NCBI GenBank assembly: GCA_963693365.1
Contig: CAVNZM010000013.1
Coordinates: 1,798,001 to 1,862,000, forward strand
From: Amoebidium appalachense
Lineage: Eukaryota; Ichthyosporea
Length of the DNA: 64,000 bases
Direction of reading: 5' to 3'
In this document: piece by piece, positions 1-27,490 of the stretch
How positions within the stretch are numbered: the stretch's first letter is position 1
How the letters are laid out: each line of letters starts with the position of its first letter
Made by a program: the position numbers and the translations under genes
Notes under the pieces: generated by a model
The model's input: only the letters and a program-made list of their open reading frames with translations
The model's database searches: none
Told to the model about the DNA's origin: nothing

Positions 1-1116
1 AGCATCACTCAGGTGCCACGGCGCAACCTGAACACATACGTGTTAGTGTGCGGGAGGGGGAGGAGGGGGGGGAGGGGGAAGGGGGGGGGGAGGAGGGGGG
101 AGATGGGGAGAGGATGGAAAGGAGTGGCAGTAAGGGGGGAGGGGGGAGGAAGAGAATGGAAAGGAGTGGCGGGTGAGGGGGGGGAGGGGGGGGGGCACAT
201 CCACGCACCCACCCACTAACCCGCACAAACACACACACAGCCACCTAACCACCGACATGCACACAATCTCTCACCCTTGCCCCTTGCCCTCCCGCCCGCA
301 CCCCCGCATGCACATACCCACATCTCTATATACTCACACACACCCTCCGCCCCCCCCCCCCCCCCCCCCAACAAAAAAAAAAAAAAAAAAAAAAACTCCA
401 CACACAAATGCCGCCCCCCCCCCCCCCCCCCCCCCCCCACCCGCCCCCACCCACCCACACAAAATCCTCTCCCCCCTCCCTCCCCACATTCCCCCTCCCC
501 CCCACTCCCCCCACACCATCTCCTCCATCCCCCCCCCTCCCCCCCCCCCCCCCCCCCCCACGCACACACACATACCTGGAATGGTATATCCTCCTCCTCC
601 ATCCTCCCCACCGTATATTCCTCCCCATCCACCACAGTAACAACATGATCCCGCATGCGTTGTGCGTATTTCGGCTGTACAACAAACCTGTGTCGAAAAG
701 GAAAAAGAAAAGAAAAGAAAGGGAAAAGAAAAGAAAAAAGAAAAGAAAAGAAAAAAGAAAAGAAAAGAAAGGGAAAGGGAAAAGGAAGGGAACAGGAAAT
801 GAAAAAGGAAAAGGAAAAGGGGAAAGGGGAAGAATGTAAAGGAATAAGAAAAACAAAAAAAAAAACGTAAAAAGAAGGAAAGGGGGGGGCAAGGAAGAGA
901 AAAAAACCACAAGGGATAGTGAGTGCTCACTCCATTCTGTAGGAACCAGACCAGCCCCCTCCCCACTTCCCTCCCCCTCCCCCCATCCCCCCCCCCCCCC
1001 CCCTCCCCCCGCCCTCCCCTCCTTCCCCACAACAAAAGAGAGAAAGGGAGGGGGGGGGGGGGGGGGGGGAGAGGGGGGGGGGGGAGAATGTGTGTGCGTG
1101 CATGTGTGCGCATGTG

Positions 1117-1118
<2 letters not shown>

Positions 1119-1194
<76 letters not shown>

Positions 1195-1202
1195 GTGTGT
1201 GT
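1119..1202. repeat. (GT)n array
   Basis: About 42 GT units within the left-hand cluster of simple repeats (0.35-1.48 kb), which also has poly-C, poly-A, (GAAA)-rich (0.70-0.87 kb) and poly-G blocks. Confidence 0.95.
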
Positions 1203-1482
1203 GTTATATTTTATTTTTTTTTGCGCGGGGGGGGGGGGGGGGGGGGGTGACAGCACGAAAGAGAGAGGGAGGGAGGGATGGAGGGATGGAGGGATTGAGG
1301 GAGGGAGGGAGGGAGGGGCGGAGGGAGGGAGGGGGGGAGGGGGGGAGGGAGGGAGGGAGCGAGGGGGGGGGGGGGGGGGGGGAGAGAGAGAGATGGAGAG
1401 AGGGAGAGAGAGGGAGAGAGAGGGGGGGGGGGGGGGGGGGGGGGAGGGGGGGAGGCGAGAGGGGGGCAGAGAGAACACAAAC

Positions 1483-16072
<14,590 letters not shown>

Positions 16073-16080
16073 CTTTTATA
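16073..16080 (-). promoter_or_regulatory. TATA box, probable promoter of the JARID2-like gene
   Basis: TATAAAAG is read on the minus strand between GC-richer flanks. The first ATG downstream is at 15963, about 110 bases away, and opens a short frame that could be exon 1. The link from that frame to the exon at 14477 is not resolved. The pairing with this gene rests on position and orientation only. Confidence 0.35.
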
Positions 16081-16111
16081 GGTGAAAGATGTGGGGGAGA
16101 AGGAAGGGGAA

Positions 16112-16142
<31 letters not shown>

Positions 16143-17579
16143 GGGGGGGGGGGGGGGGTGAGAGAGAGACCAGAGGGAAAACTGAGGGACAGGAGATTGG
16201 TTTACAGGTTAATAGAGGCAAACAAGATGAAAAAAAAATGAAAAAAAGGAACAGCCAAAGAATATAGAGGGATGGATTAGTTCTAAAGATGAGACTTGTC
16301 AAGCAGAGTAGGGTACGCTGAACATGTGGCAAGGTGCAAATTACACACAAGCAGCCATGCTTCTAACAGGTGAGAGAGAAATGAATGAAAGACGGCGAAA
16401 GAAAGGGGGCGGGGGGGGGGGGGGGGGGGGGGGGAAGAAGAGGGGTGAGGGGGGAGGGGGGAGGGGGGGGGGGGGGGGGAGGGGGGCGAGGGAGGGCAGG
16501 GAAGGGGAGGGAGGGAGGAAATGCATCGTCTTGTTCCTGCTTGTACCTACCGGCTTTCTGCGACGTGTACCTGCCCCCTCCATGGTTTAGGTCCAAAAGA
16601 ACAGTTGCTTGAATCTATATTTAGATTCTGTCTCTAATAGAACCCGCTCATGTTTGCCCCAGCATCATACCGATGATTGTCCCTGACCTGACCAGGTCTC
16701 GCAAATCGGAATAGCGAAAGAAATCCTGTCTTACATCGTCTGCCACGACTTCATTGTTTGAGCCAGGTGGAAACCTATTGTTCACTTATCATTCACACTT
16801 AAAAATACTTCAGCACGATAATTACAGTCGTCTCAATAGATAACAGCCTAAAAACCAGAAGATTCCAGCTGCAGCCATGTCACTCTTGTTCGCTTGCTAG
16901 AAGGCCTGCTGTTGAGAACTTGAAGCCTTTAGCGGGGAGGACGTGAAGGAATTTGAAACAATTTCGAGCCCTGGCCTTGAAGGCTGAAGCTCGGTTCCTC
17001 TACCAGGGGTCTCCTTAAGGTCTATTAGTACTAGTAGTTGATAAATTTGTATAGAGCTTACTGGTGAATCTATTTGTTTTTCGTCGTTTCACAGAGTATC
17101 TGTACAATATTGGCGGTTTTCACTTCACTAATATTAGCCCCTGCTGGCACCCTAGTGTGTGGGCCGTGTGTGTGTGGCACCGCATGGATATGTATGCCTG
17201 TTTTGTTTTGTTGTGAATACTGCTGATTGGTGCATCTTTACACTAAAACATGATTGGTGCGCTCGGGAAACCGCAAGTTGCCACCGACGGCCCACCGTGC
17301 CAAAGGCACTGGCCATATGGCAAGGCTAAGATTGAGCACCGCTGCGCTTGCATCGCAAGTACGTAACTCACTAGTCAAGAAGTAGGGAGGGGAAAAAAAG
17401 CAAACATATAATTTATGACTCTAACTTTCGAAGATCGTAAGATATTCAGTAAGCATTGCTATACATATAGCGATATCGACCTGTACACTCAAACTTTTAC
17501 AAAATTGTGACATCCACCTGGGGTCGAGCGACTCGAGGCATTCCACACGATCTCGACCAGTGCACGCGATGATCAAGAG
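16081..17579. other. Intergenic spacer between divergent genes
   Basis: Poly-G blocks lie at 16.11-16.16 and 16.41-16.52 kb. The stretch 16.6-17.4 kb is unusually free of microsatellites and shows no open frame or recognised repeat. GATTGG occurs twice near 17.22 and 17.25 kb. It lies between a minus-strand and a plus-strand gene, so it probably contains both promoters. Confidence 0.4.
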
Positions 17580-17673
17580 CCAATCATAATGAAGGACCAA
17601 TTGTAAGTGGCTACACAAATCTTTGTTCTGATTGGCGGATCTTTCAATCAGGTGTTTCCACTTAATATATAAA
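17580..17673 (+). promoter_or_regulatory. CCAAT and TATA elements of the 5'-nucleotidase gene
   Basis: CCAATC at 17580-17585 and its complement GATTGG at 17630-17635 lie upstream of TATATAAA at 17666-17673, which is 160 bases before the ATG. The GATTGG-to-TATA spacing of about 30 bases recurs at the 26.5 kb gene. Transcription would start near 17700. Function is inferred from motif and spacing. Confidence 0.6.
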
Positions 17674-17832
17674 GCGGTGCTTCAAAGTCTCGAGTCGACC
17701 CCACCATTCGCGCCTTTTACGGGTTGCGGCACCGAAAAAGGGTTGCGCTTTGCGCTTTTGCCACACACACGCGCGCACGCAAATTAATATTTCTTACTTG
17801 GCTTAGAAAAAAAACAAAAATACACCTAGAAA

Positions 17833-18181
17833 ATGAAGCAAAAAATCGCCATGATTGGCGCACTTGCCGGCGCCTCCGCCGTGCACGGCGCTGTGCGTCT
17901 TCAAATCCTTCACGGGTCGGACTTTGAGGGGGGCCACCCGCAGGCACCCAACTTTGCAGCCATCGTCCAGAAACTGCAAGACGACGACACGGTCAAGCTG
18001 TCGGGCGGTGACAACTGGCTTCAGGGGGTAAGTTTATGGGTGTTTATTTTTGAAACTGTGCAGTGATAATATCATGATATAGCAGAGGCGGGAAAACGCG
18101 GTACGAATTTGAAAGTGCACATACACCATTATCATGCAGGTGTTGTTTCCAAATTTGCAGACCCAGAAGGAGTAGCACTAA

Positions 18182-18212
<31 letters not shown>

Positions 18213-19868
18213 ACCAGCCTCAACTTTATATTGCAACCTAACTCATAGATAGCACCTTAACTAGTGTACTGTCGGTGCTGTGTGGTAGACGGTAATTTCC
18301 CTAGAGGGCCCGGCCCGCAAAGGCTCTCCTGGAACAAACGTGATAAAAAAAAAAAAAAAAAAAAAAAAAAGATTGCACCCTGCCTTATTCCCACCGTATA
18401 TAACCTCCTTTTAAGATTCCCATAAGATTCGAACCGTTGCCTGCAGCAACTGTTACATTAATGTACAACCCAAAAAATTATAACAATGTGGTGTACACCG
18501 CCAAAACGCACAAAAAAAAAAAACCTCCCGAGTAATCAACCCAAAATGGCAGAGCGATAGCGTGTAACAACTATTCCACAACAGCATCTATTTTAAGCAC
18601 GTGCACTATGTAATTACGTCTATACGTCTCTTCACCTCTCCCAGCCTTTCTACTCCGCCGCAGACGACAAAGAATGCAAGGGAGCCCTCCGCGAGTTCCT
18701 CGGCTGGAAGGACGCCGCCGAAGGCCCCGGCCGCGCCGACATTGCCTACTTCAACCTGATGGAAATGGACGCCAGCGCACTCGGAAACCACGAATTCGAC
18801 GCTGGAACAGTCGTCGTGCGTGGTCTAATCGGCAACGAAATCAAGACTACAAACGGGACGAAATCAGGGACGTGGTACGGAACACAGTTTCCTTACCTTT
18901 CCGCGTCTCTCAACTTTACAAAGAACGCTGATTTGTACCCTGTGTACACGGACAAGTTTATGAGCACCAGCGAGTACAAGGTCAACGCTTCGAACCCTGA
19001 CTTTGATGCCCTGGCAAAGCAGCCCAAGATCGCACCTTATGCAAAGTGGGTGTTCCTTTCCCCCCCCCCCCCCCCCCCCTCCCCCCCCCCCCCCCATCCC
19101 CCTTCCCCCTTCTGACTAAACCCCCCCCCTCCCCTTTCGAACTACTCTCCCTCCTTTACTTCTCTCTCCGAAAAGAAAAGCCAGAGAGCAGACAGAGCAA
19201 AACAGAAATATAAGAAGTTGACAACAACAAGAGGTTTAATGTGTTGTAAGAACAATTCTGCATCCTATCTATACGTGGCAGTGTCGTTTCTGATGATTCT
19301 GAGCAACGCCTAGGAGTTGATTTGCCTTTTGCAAGATTGACTACCAGCATCATCCTCTCCCCATCTACCACACCCTTTTCCATGACACAGTTTTAAATAC
19401 ACTTATCTATACTTCCATATGATGCTCGTCTACAGTGTTCTAATTCCGAACTCTAAAACCCACTCCCCCCCCCACCCCCCTAATCCCCCCCCCTCCCCCC
19501 CGCCATCCCCCGTGCGCTTTCCATGCACCCATGCACTCATCCACCCATCCCCCCTTTCTCTCTCACTCTCTCTCTCTCTCTCGCTCACACCCCCCCCCCC
19601 CCCTCCCCCCTCCCCCCTCCCCCTCTCCCCCCCCCCAAAAAAATTAAAATTAAAATTAAAATTAAAATTAAAAATTAAAAATAATAAAAAACAGGTTCAC
19701 GACCAAGAACGGTAACGACTTCTGCCTGATTGGTGCCACCACACCCATTGTGGAGACTATCACCGTCACAAACGGCATCGAAGTGTTTGAGCCCGCAAGG
19801 AAGAACGAGGACATGAAAAACTATGCAAAGGTAAATTTGCTACCACCCCCCCCCCCCCCCACACACAC

Positions 19869-19904
<36 letters not shown>

Positions 19905-20045
19905 GCTTGCTCCCAACCTCTTTCTTCCTCCTCTCTCGTCGGACTGTATCCCCCCCTTCCCCCGCCCCCCCTTCCACCCCCCCCCCCCCCCCACACACAC
20001 ACACACATACCTACCCCCCCCCCCCCCCTCGACCAACACACACAG

Positions 20046-20082
<37 letters not shown>

Positions 20083-22362
20083 ACTTACCTTCACATGCAC
20101 ACATACACGTGCCTAGCACACACACACAACATCCCTCCCACCCTCACCGCACGTGTCATCCATATTACACCGTATTTACTACCGTTACTTTCTCCTCCAC
20201 CCTCCCCACCAGAATTGGTCTCGTTCCTTCTCCTCCCTTCATCTCTCCCTTCTCCCCCCCCCCCCCCCCCCCCCGACCCCCCTCCCCCCCCCCCTTCCAC
20301 CGACCCCCCTCGCCCCCCCCCCCCCCCCCCTCCCCCCGCACTGGGACCCGTTCCCCTTTCCGCTTCTTCCTTGCACTTTAGCCTTACTAGGTAGCAATTC
20401 CATTAAAACTCTGAGGTTGTAAGCCCGTTTGCTCTTACGTCTGCTTTTGGTGGTTGTCCCTGCATGGATGCTAAAATAATTATAAAGAAAGAAAAGGAGC
20501 TTTGAAAAAAAGAAAAAAAATTAAAAGAGAGAGGCGTTGAAATGCCAATGAGAGTCCATTCTAAAGACCTACCATGTTTTTGTGCAATTTCAGGTGCTGC
20601 AGCCGCAGATCGACCGCCTGGTCTCCGATCACAACTGCACCCGCATCATCCTCATCGACCACATCCAGCAGCTGCACCTGGACATGGAGCTGCTGCCTCT
20701 GCTCAAGTACGTGCTATACTGCCAAAATTAAAACCTTTTAAAATATTTTAAATCTCATAAGTTTGGCGAAGGCAGTGGGGTGTATGCGGGGGGGCAGGGA
20801 GAGGGGAAGGGGGGGGGGAGGAGGGGAAGAGGGGGGCAAGGGGAATGGTGGGTTGGGGGAGAGGGCAGGGAGGAGGGAAGTCCCCTGAAATTAAATCCCG
20901 GCTTTCTCTTTTCTTTTGCTTTTTTTTTTTTTACGTTTTCAAGTGTGATTGTGGTTACCTGCTGCCCGTGCTTCTGAGCATGTTCTTTCGCTGGCTGTTT
21001 TTCGTAAGTTGCTTCATTATACAGAATGGTGGTGGTGGTTTTTTTTTTCTTTTTGTGTGTGTGTGTGTGTTTGGGGGAGGATGGGGGCCGGGGGGGGGGG
21101 GGGGGAGGGGGGGGGAGGGGGGGGAAGGGGGGAAGGCGGGGCATAGGTGAGGCTTGAAAGAGGGGGGAGGGGGGGAGGGGGAGGGGGGAGGGGGGGGGGA
21201 GGGGGCTGGGAATTTGAGCAGTGGAGTTGAGAGGGGCCTAATACTCTGATGACGAAAGAAAGAATTTGTTGTAACTCTTGGCATTTTATTCACCCTCAGG
21301 AATGTTGACATTGTGATTTCTGCCGGCCACGATTCGATCCTTGTGGACGAGGAGGATCAGGCCCGCCAGGCTCTGTGGCCCGGTGACGAGGGCAACGTTA
21401 AGGGCACTTACCCCATATGGTCAAAGAATGCTGATGGTGATGACGCTGTGATTCTGAGCACAGATGCCAAGTTCAGGTGTGTGTGTGTGTGTGTGTGTTT
21501 GGGGAGGGGGGGGGGGCACGGGGAGGGGGAGCGGAGGAAGGGGGAGGGGGGGGGGGAGGGGGAGGGAGGGGGGGGAGGGGGGGGGGGGGGATGTATGTGT
21601 GTGTATGCGTGTGTGTGCTTATGTGCTTTGGTCATTGAGCGGCTTGGGGATCATGTAAAGTTGATGTTGAGCATGTGTTGGGATGTGTGTGACGTGTGTT
21701 TGTGTGGGTATGTGTGTGTGTGTGGGTATGTGGGAGGGAGGGTGGGTGGGTGGGTGGATGTGTGGGTGGGTGAGTGGGTAGAGGTGTGTGTGGGTGAGTT
21801 ATTGGTGCGTGAGTGAGTGGGTGGGTGGTTGCATATTTACAGGTGTGCGTGTGCGGGCGCGTGTGTGTATGCTGCTATTTGTCTTGCGTAGTTGAGCAGG
21901 GGATAGAATAGATACGTACTAAGACCAAGAGCTTTGAACAAAACCGCCCCAATTATCATTTTTTTACTAAATCTAAAATCACCCCGCGAACAGGTATGTG
22001 GGCCGTCTCGCCGTCGAATTCGACGACGCAGGAAAACTGATCAAATCCTCCGTCGACCCAAAAGTTTCGGGTGCCTATTCGACCAACGACAAGGGTCTTG
22101 CTCACGTGTACGGGACAGAGGAAGCCGTTTTAAACCAGGCGTTTGCAAACGGTACTTACGGACACTTGGTTAAGGGCGTATATGACGCGGTAAACAAGGT
22201 GATCGTCAAATTGGACGGCATGATTTTCGGCCACTCAGAAGTGTTCATGAATGGTATCCGTGCTACTGTGCGTACGGAGGAGACCAACTTGGCGAACATT
22301 GTGTGTGATAGCGCCCTCTGGTTCTCCAAGCAGGTATACAACATCCCAACCCATTCCCCGTT

Positions 22363-22396
<34 letters not shown>

Positions 22397-22590
22397 CCCC
22401 TCCTCTCCTCCCCCAGCCCCAGCCCGTTCCCAATACAGAGGGGCACACACATCCATATACCGGTACACACAGGCACATGCACACACAGACATACACATGC
22501 ACAGATGCAAGACGCCCCTAGTACCCACACATTTAACACATGCCTCTTTCTCACTCTTGCCATTCGCCTACACCAGCTCCGGGACCCTTT

Positions 22591-22659
<69 letters not shown>

Positions 22660-23131
22660 TCCCCTCCCCCTTCCCCCCCCTTCCCCCCTCCCTCCCCCCC
22701 TCCAACCAGCCACCTCCTCCCTCCCTTCCCCTTTTCGCCCTCTAGGCTTGCAATCATTCTTGTTAGCTCCGTTGTTCACTCTTTCCGAACACCCCTTCCT
22801 TCTTTATATAACTTCACTGCCGATTCTTTCGTCACCTCCTTTCCATCAGAATGCTGTAGTTCCCGCTTCTTCTCTCGCTTCTCCCCCCCTCCCCCCTCCC
22901 CCCCCCCCCCCCCCCCCCGCTCTATCCCCTCCCCCCCCCCCCCCCCCCCCCCCACCCACCCCATCCCCTCGAGGTTGGGTTCTGCTTCTAATACATACTA
23001 CACCTGTGCGTGTGTGATTGTCCCCGGAGTCTGCATTGCCTTGTAGGTTGTAGCAATTCACTTCGTACTCTTTAAAACCACTCTAACCCCCCCCCCCCCC
23101 CCCCTCCCCCTCCCTCCTTCCCCCCCATTCC

Positions 23132-23186
<55 letters not shown>

Positions 23187-23559
23187 AGGCTGACGAGACC
23201 ATTGATGTGTGTGTGCGCAACTCTGGCGGTATCCGCACGAGCATCGGCGTGGTTTCCGCAGACGCAAGCAAGGTCGAATACAGGTCGGTTTCCTTTTAGA
23301 TAGCTCCCTTTCCCCCTCATTTCCCACCTCCGTCTCTTTTCTTTCACCTCCCCCCCCCCCCCCAAACCCCCCCCCCCAACCCCTCGCCTGGTCGGTACCT
23401 AAAACAGGTGCCGCTGCTTCTTGGCGTACCTGAACCCTTACCTTGAATCCTCCCCCTATCCCCCTTGTCCTCTTCTCGGGCTATGGCATAAAGCAAGCCC
23501 TTCTTCCCCCCCCCCTGCCCCCCCCCCCCCTCCCCCCAAACCTTCCCTCCCTCCCCCTT

Positions 23560-23591
<32 letters not shown>

Positions 23592-24630
23592 CCCCCACAA
23601 TCCACCCCTCAATCCGATAACTTGCACGTCTGCAGAAATAAATGCACACTGTGACGTACAGACACCATATTCTATTTTTTTACCAGTTCATTGACACCCA
23701 ATGGCTTCAGTATTATCCCTTACCCACTAGCTCCACCCCCCTTCCCCTCCCCCCTTCCTTTCCTCCCCCCCCCTCCCCTCCAGCCCGCTTTCCCCTACCC
23801 TCTACCCGTTTTATGCGCTGCCTCCACATAAACACACCCAATCGGAAATTTTGATAGAAACTTTATTATTATTATCAGTTTCTAAGAATCACAAAACTGG
23901 TCTCAAATATCTATACAGGCCATCTCCCGCCAACCCCGCCGCCAACAAGACCGAAGGCGACGTTTCCAAGCTGGACATCAACGCCGTCCTAAAGTTCAAC
24001 GACAATCTCGCGGCGGTTTCCTTCACCGTAGCAAATTTCAAATCATTTATGGAGCATGGCCTGGGTGATCTCACCTGGGGTCCCACCGGCCCTCTCTCCT
24101 CCCCGGGCCCGTTCCCTTACATGTCCCGAAACCTGCGCGTTTCCTTCGACCCCAACGCCAAAAAAGGAGAAAAGATCCGCAGTATGGTCGTTCTTAAGGG
24201 TGACGGTTCCAACCTTAAGGAGGTTAAGGACACCCTCGTCACAAACGGCAAGATCGTCGGGAACGCCGATCGCACGATCCGCGTCGTAACAGGCAAATTC
24301 GTCGCGGACGGTGGCGATGCGTACCCAACCATGTCTCTTGCTGTAAAGGAATCCCGCAAAGATTTTGCCGACAAAAAGGAACAAGAGGCCATGATGTCGT
24401 ATTTGAAGGAGTTCTATCCTAATGCCCAAAAGGCGTTTTCCGAAGCGGATCTCCCCGTAGAAAAGGACATGCGCGCAGTGAATCTGTACGTGCGTAAGGG
24501 GGCGGATCCGTTGGCGGAAGTCGCGGCAATGGGTGGAGAGGGAAGCGCTGCACCGGCTGCCCCCGCCGCCAGCCGTGTGGCCATTGCGGCTGCTGCGGTG
24601 GTTTCGTGCGCTTTCGCACTCCTCTTTTAA
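17833..24630 (+). CDS. Secreted GPI-anchored 5'-nucleotidase / metallophosphatase, 8 exons
   Basis: Exons 17833-18027, 18645-19045, 19695-19830, 20594-20706, 21300-21476, 21994-22333, 23189-23283 and 23919-24630 splice without a phase error to 722 residues. All introns are GT-AG. The N terminus (KQKIAMIGALAGASAVHG) is a signal peptide. The metallophosphatase core follows: SDFEG near residue 30, SGGDN near 60, ALGNHEFD at 110-117, and SAGHDS in exon 5. A C-terminal nucleotidase domain ends with a GGDAYP substrate-loop motif in exon 8. The tail is Ala/Pro/Ser-rich and then hydrophobic up to the stop, as in a GPI-attachment signal. The expected reaction is hydrolysis of extracellular nucleoside 5'-monophosphates at the cell surface. 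The usual D-x-H of motif I is D-x-E here (D30, E32), as I recall for a bacterial group of this superfamily. Exact substrate is not shown by sequence; a related phosphatase or cyclic phosphodiesterase is possible. Confidence 0.88.
22592..22657. repeat. Poly-C run of about 65 bases
   Basis: One of the longest homopolymers in the window, in 5'-nucleotidase intron 6, followed by further C-rich blocks to 22.73 kb and again at 22.88-22.95 kb. Its exact length in the assembly should not be trusted. Confidence 0.9.
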
Positions 24631-25210
24631 AAATTAAAATTTTATTGATTGGCGGGTGTGTTGTGTTGGTTTGAAAGTTGGTTTTAAAAGCTCGATGTGG
24701 TTACTGCGTTTAAAACGGCTGAATGATTGGCGGGTGTGTTGGTTTAAAAATGATGTTGAACTTTTTGAAGCTCTTTTTGTAGTGGCTATTGTTTTCAAAA
24801 AGGTTGACTCGCCAATATGGCGGGTATATTCGTTTTAACTTCATTGGTTTTTTTAACTTCATTGGTTTTAACTTCATTGGTTTTAACTTTAACGGTTTTA
24901 AAGGTCTATATATAGTGGGTATTGTGTGGCTGCACGGAAAGGCTTTTTGATTTGGTTTGTGCAGTGTTCGTGGGGTGCGCTTGTAAGAACCTGCCTCAGC
25001 GGCATTTCTTTTTTTTTTTTTTTTGGAATTTTTCATTTAAATTTTGCCAGTCTGTTTTTTTTGCTTATTCAACCTTTGAAAATATCGTGTCTCAAGACAT
25101 GAGCACAATAAATTTGATCCGGCCAATTGTATTGGCGCAGGGAGACCCTTGTAACTCGAAAATTATTGACTCCTAAAATGAATAGCTGAGCTCTCCCTCC
25201 CCATCCCCCC

Positions 25211-25251
<41 letters not shown>

Positions 25252-25611
25252 ACCCACCCACCCCACCCCACCCCACCCCACCCCACTCCCGCCACAACCA
25301 CCACCATCACCATCACCACCACCACCACCACCACCACACATACACCCACACACCATCATCGACAGATGTGTTAATCTGTCGAGTGTACATATGCCAGTGT
25401 GTGTGAACGTGTGTTATCACTGAGTGAATGGTGATGAGAGTCAAACACTGCATGGATATGAGACGAGATCTAGAAAACAATAGTAACTTGCGGCGTTCAA
25501 GAAAAGGGCTAGGTGAAGCTTTTCCTACATCTATCACAATGCTGCCCCCCCCCCCCCTCCCCCCCCCCCCCCAAAAAAAAAAAAGGGAAAAGAAAAAAAC
25601 ATGCACACACG

Positions 25612-25704
<93 letters not shown>

Positions 25705-26405
25705 GCGAAACCACCACCAACCCACCTACAAACCCACCAACTGTTACACCCACCCACCCCGGAACACACTCTCTCTACGTGTGCTTCGGTGTTCAATGAT
25801 TGCGGATAACTCCGCATAAGTTTTCGTAGACTCCGTATGTTTTCACTGACTCAGAGGTGAGGGGGAGGAGATGGTGGGGGGTTGGGGTTTTTCTTTTCTT
25901 TTTTTTGGGGGGGGGGGAGGGGGAGGAGGGCTAGATGGGAGCGGGGGCGGGCGGGCAGGGAGGGGGGTAGGGGGAAGGAGGGGGTGAAGGGGGCGGGAAG
26001 GGGAGAGGGGGGGGGGGGGGGGGGGGGGGAGGGGGGGGGGGGGCCTCGGAGGGGGAGGGTTGCCGCTGATCACAGGGAAAAGTAAGGGGATGCTGGTGTA
26101 CGTGTATGCTTGAGGAGGGTAATGGTGGAGGAGGTACCGCTGGTGAAGTATGTATGCATACCGGCAAGTGGGTGGGTGAGCATGAGTTGGCTTGGTGGGA
26201 ACATCCGGGGATCGCGAATTGTACATGTGCATGCAAATGGAGAAGGGGCAGAGAGGCCGTGATGATGGCCATCACGACAGAGTGACCATGACACAAAGAA
26301 ATGCAGAGAGAGGAGAGTTATGGTTTTGGCTGGCCAAGAATCCTTTTTGAGGAGGTTTTTCTTGTGTGTGTGTGTGTCTCTTGGGGGGGGAGGCGGGCGG
26401 GCGGG

Positions 26406-26449
<44 letters not shown>

Positions 26450-26530
26450 GTTGGGAGGCCCGGGCCCCGGCCGGGCCGGCCCCCGGGACTGCGCAGGATT
26501 GCGCAAACACAACTGATGACGTTTCACTGG
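24631..26530. other. Intergenic spacer with short direct repeats and (AC)n
   Basis: GATTGGCGGGTGTGTT occurs twice (24.65 and 24.72 kb). A 17-base unit containing ACTTCATTGGTTTT is repeated three to four times at 24.83-24.90 kb and is followed by TATATATA at 24907-24914, a possible promoter with no gene found after it. AATAAA near 25.1 kb could serve the upstream gene. Then come a C run at about 25.21-25.25 kb, a CACCAC stretch, (AC)n at 25612-25691 and G-rich tracts at 25.9-26.05 and 26.4 kb. No gene is seen. Confidence 0.45.
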
Positions 26531-26572
26531 CCAATCATATCTCGCCATTGTACAAACCTGGGGGTATATAAA
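26531..26572 (+). promoter_or_regulatory. CCAAT and TATA elements of the 26.9 kb membrane protein gene
   Basis: CCAAT at 26531-26535 is followed by TATATAAA at 26565-26572, about 30 bases apart. The arrangement mirrors the 5'-nucleotidase promoter. The start codon is 357 bases downstream, leaving a long leader or a leader intron. Confidence 0.6.
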
Positions 26573-26928
26573 GCCCGAAGAGTGGCTCAGTGTGGCTCCA
26601 GATTTTTTTTTCGTTTCCAGAGAAGTTTTGAGCGCGAAACGAAACACGAGAGAAGATAATTTCTACAGTGAAGTAGAAAAAATAGTTATAGGGAGAGGGA
26701 AAGGAAAGACTGACAGCTTATACGTGTGTGTTATTCATGCAAATATAGCACGCGCTTCTAATCATCCCGCCTTTTCCATCCCCTTTCATTCTCGGTAATA
26801 CCACCTTCCTCTTGGACAGACACACCAACTCGGACACAGAGAAGCGGGCAACTCATTCTTTCTCACACATCCGCATCTCCCAGTTAGTTCCAGAAACTCG
26901 AAAATATAACCAAGCACCTAACATAAAA

Positions 26929-27490
26929 ATGGTTAAGAAAGCATCCTCCGCCGCTGCCCCCGCCCCTGCCGCCCCCGCCCCCCGCCCCTGCCCCCGCACC
27001 GGCAGCCGCACCACACAAGGCGACTCTCGAAATGGCGCCAGAACATGCAGGGATGGGTGCTGTGGAGCTTTTCGTTTACAGCTGGCCCGGCGCACTTGTA
27101 GGTTACGTCGTCTGCACGATGGGTCTCGATCCAATCAAGGAGGTTTTGTTCTGGGTTTGCATTCTGATTGGCATGTCTGGGGAGCTCCTCTTTGTGCGAA
27201 AGGAGCCCAACATCCTCTCGACGTTGCTTTTCGCTGGCGTCATCGGTGGGTTTTACAGCGGTTTGATGCACCTGTATTTCTTTGAGGAGTACATGGAGAA
27301 CAACAGGAGTTGGCTGGGTGACAATGCAGTGGAGCACATCGTCAAGCGGAATCTCATGGTTCAGTCCACGGTGATGGGGGCGGTGTTGGGTGGGATTATG
27401 GGCGTGATCGCTTTCCAGGTGAGAAATGTGATTGCCCCGAGGCGCAACATTGCGCCGCTGAAGCCGGCAAAGGCAAAGAAGACTGAGTGA
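26929..27490 (+). CDS. Four-helix membrane protein with Pro/Ala-rich N terminus (one frameshift)
   Basis: The ATG at 26929 opens MVKKASSAAAPAPAAPAP. From 26984 on, the frame that continues as APAPAAAPHKATLEMAPEHA and runs to the stop at 27490 is offset by one base. Removing one C from the C6 run at 26978-26983 joins the two frames into about 186 residues. The body has four hydrophobic segments (around VELFVYSWPGALVGYVV, VLFWVCILIGMSGELLFV, LLFAGVIGGFYSGLMHLYF and VMGAVLGGIMGVIAFQV) and a basic tail rich in Lys/Pro/Ala. I do not recognise the family. It lacks introns in the coding part and has its own TATA promoter. If the frameshift is real, translation could start instead at the internal Met at 27032, which keeps all four helices. 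Confidence 0.7.
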
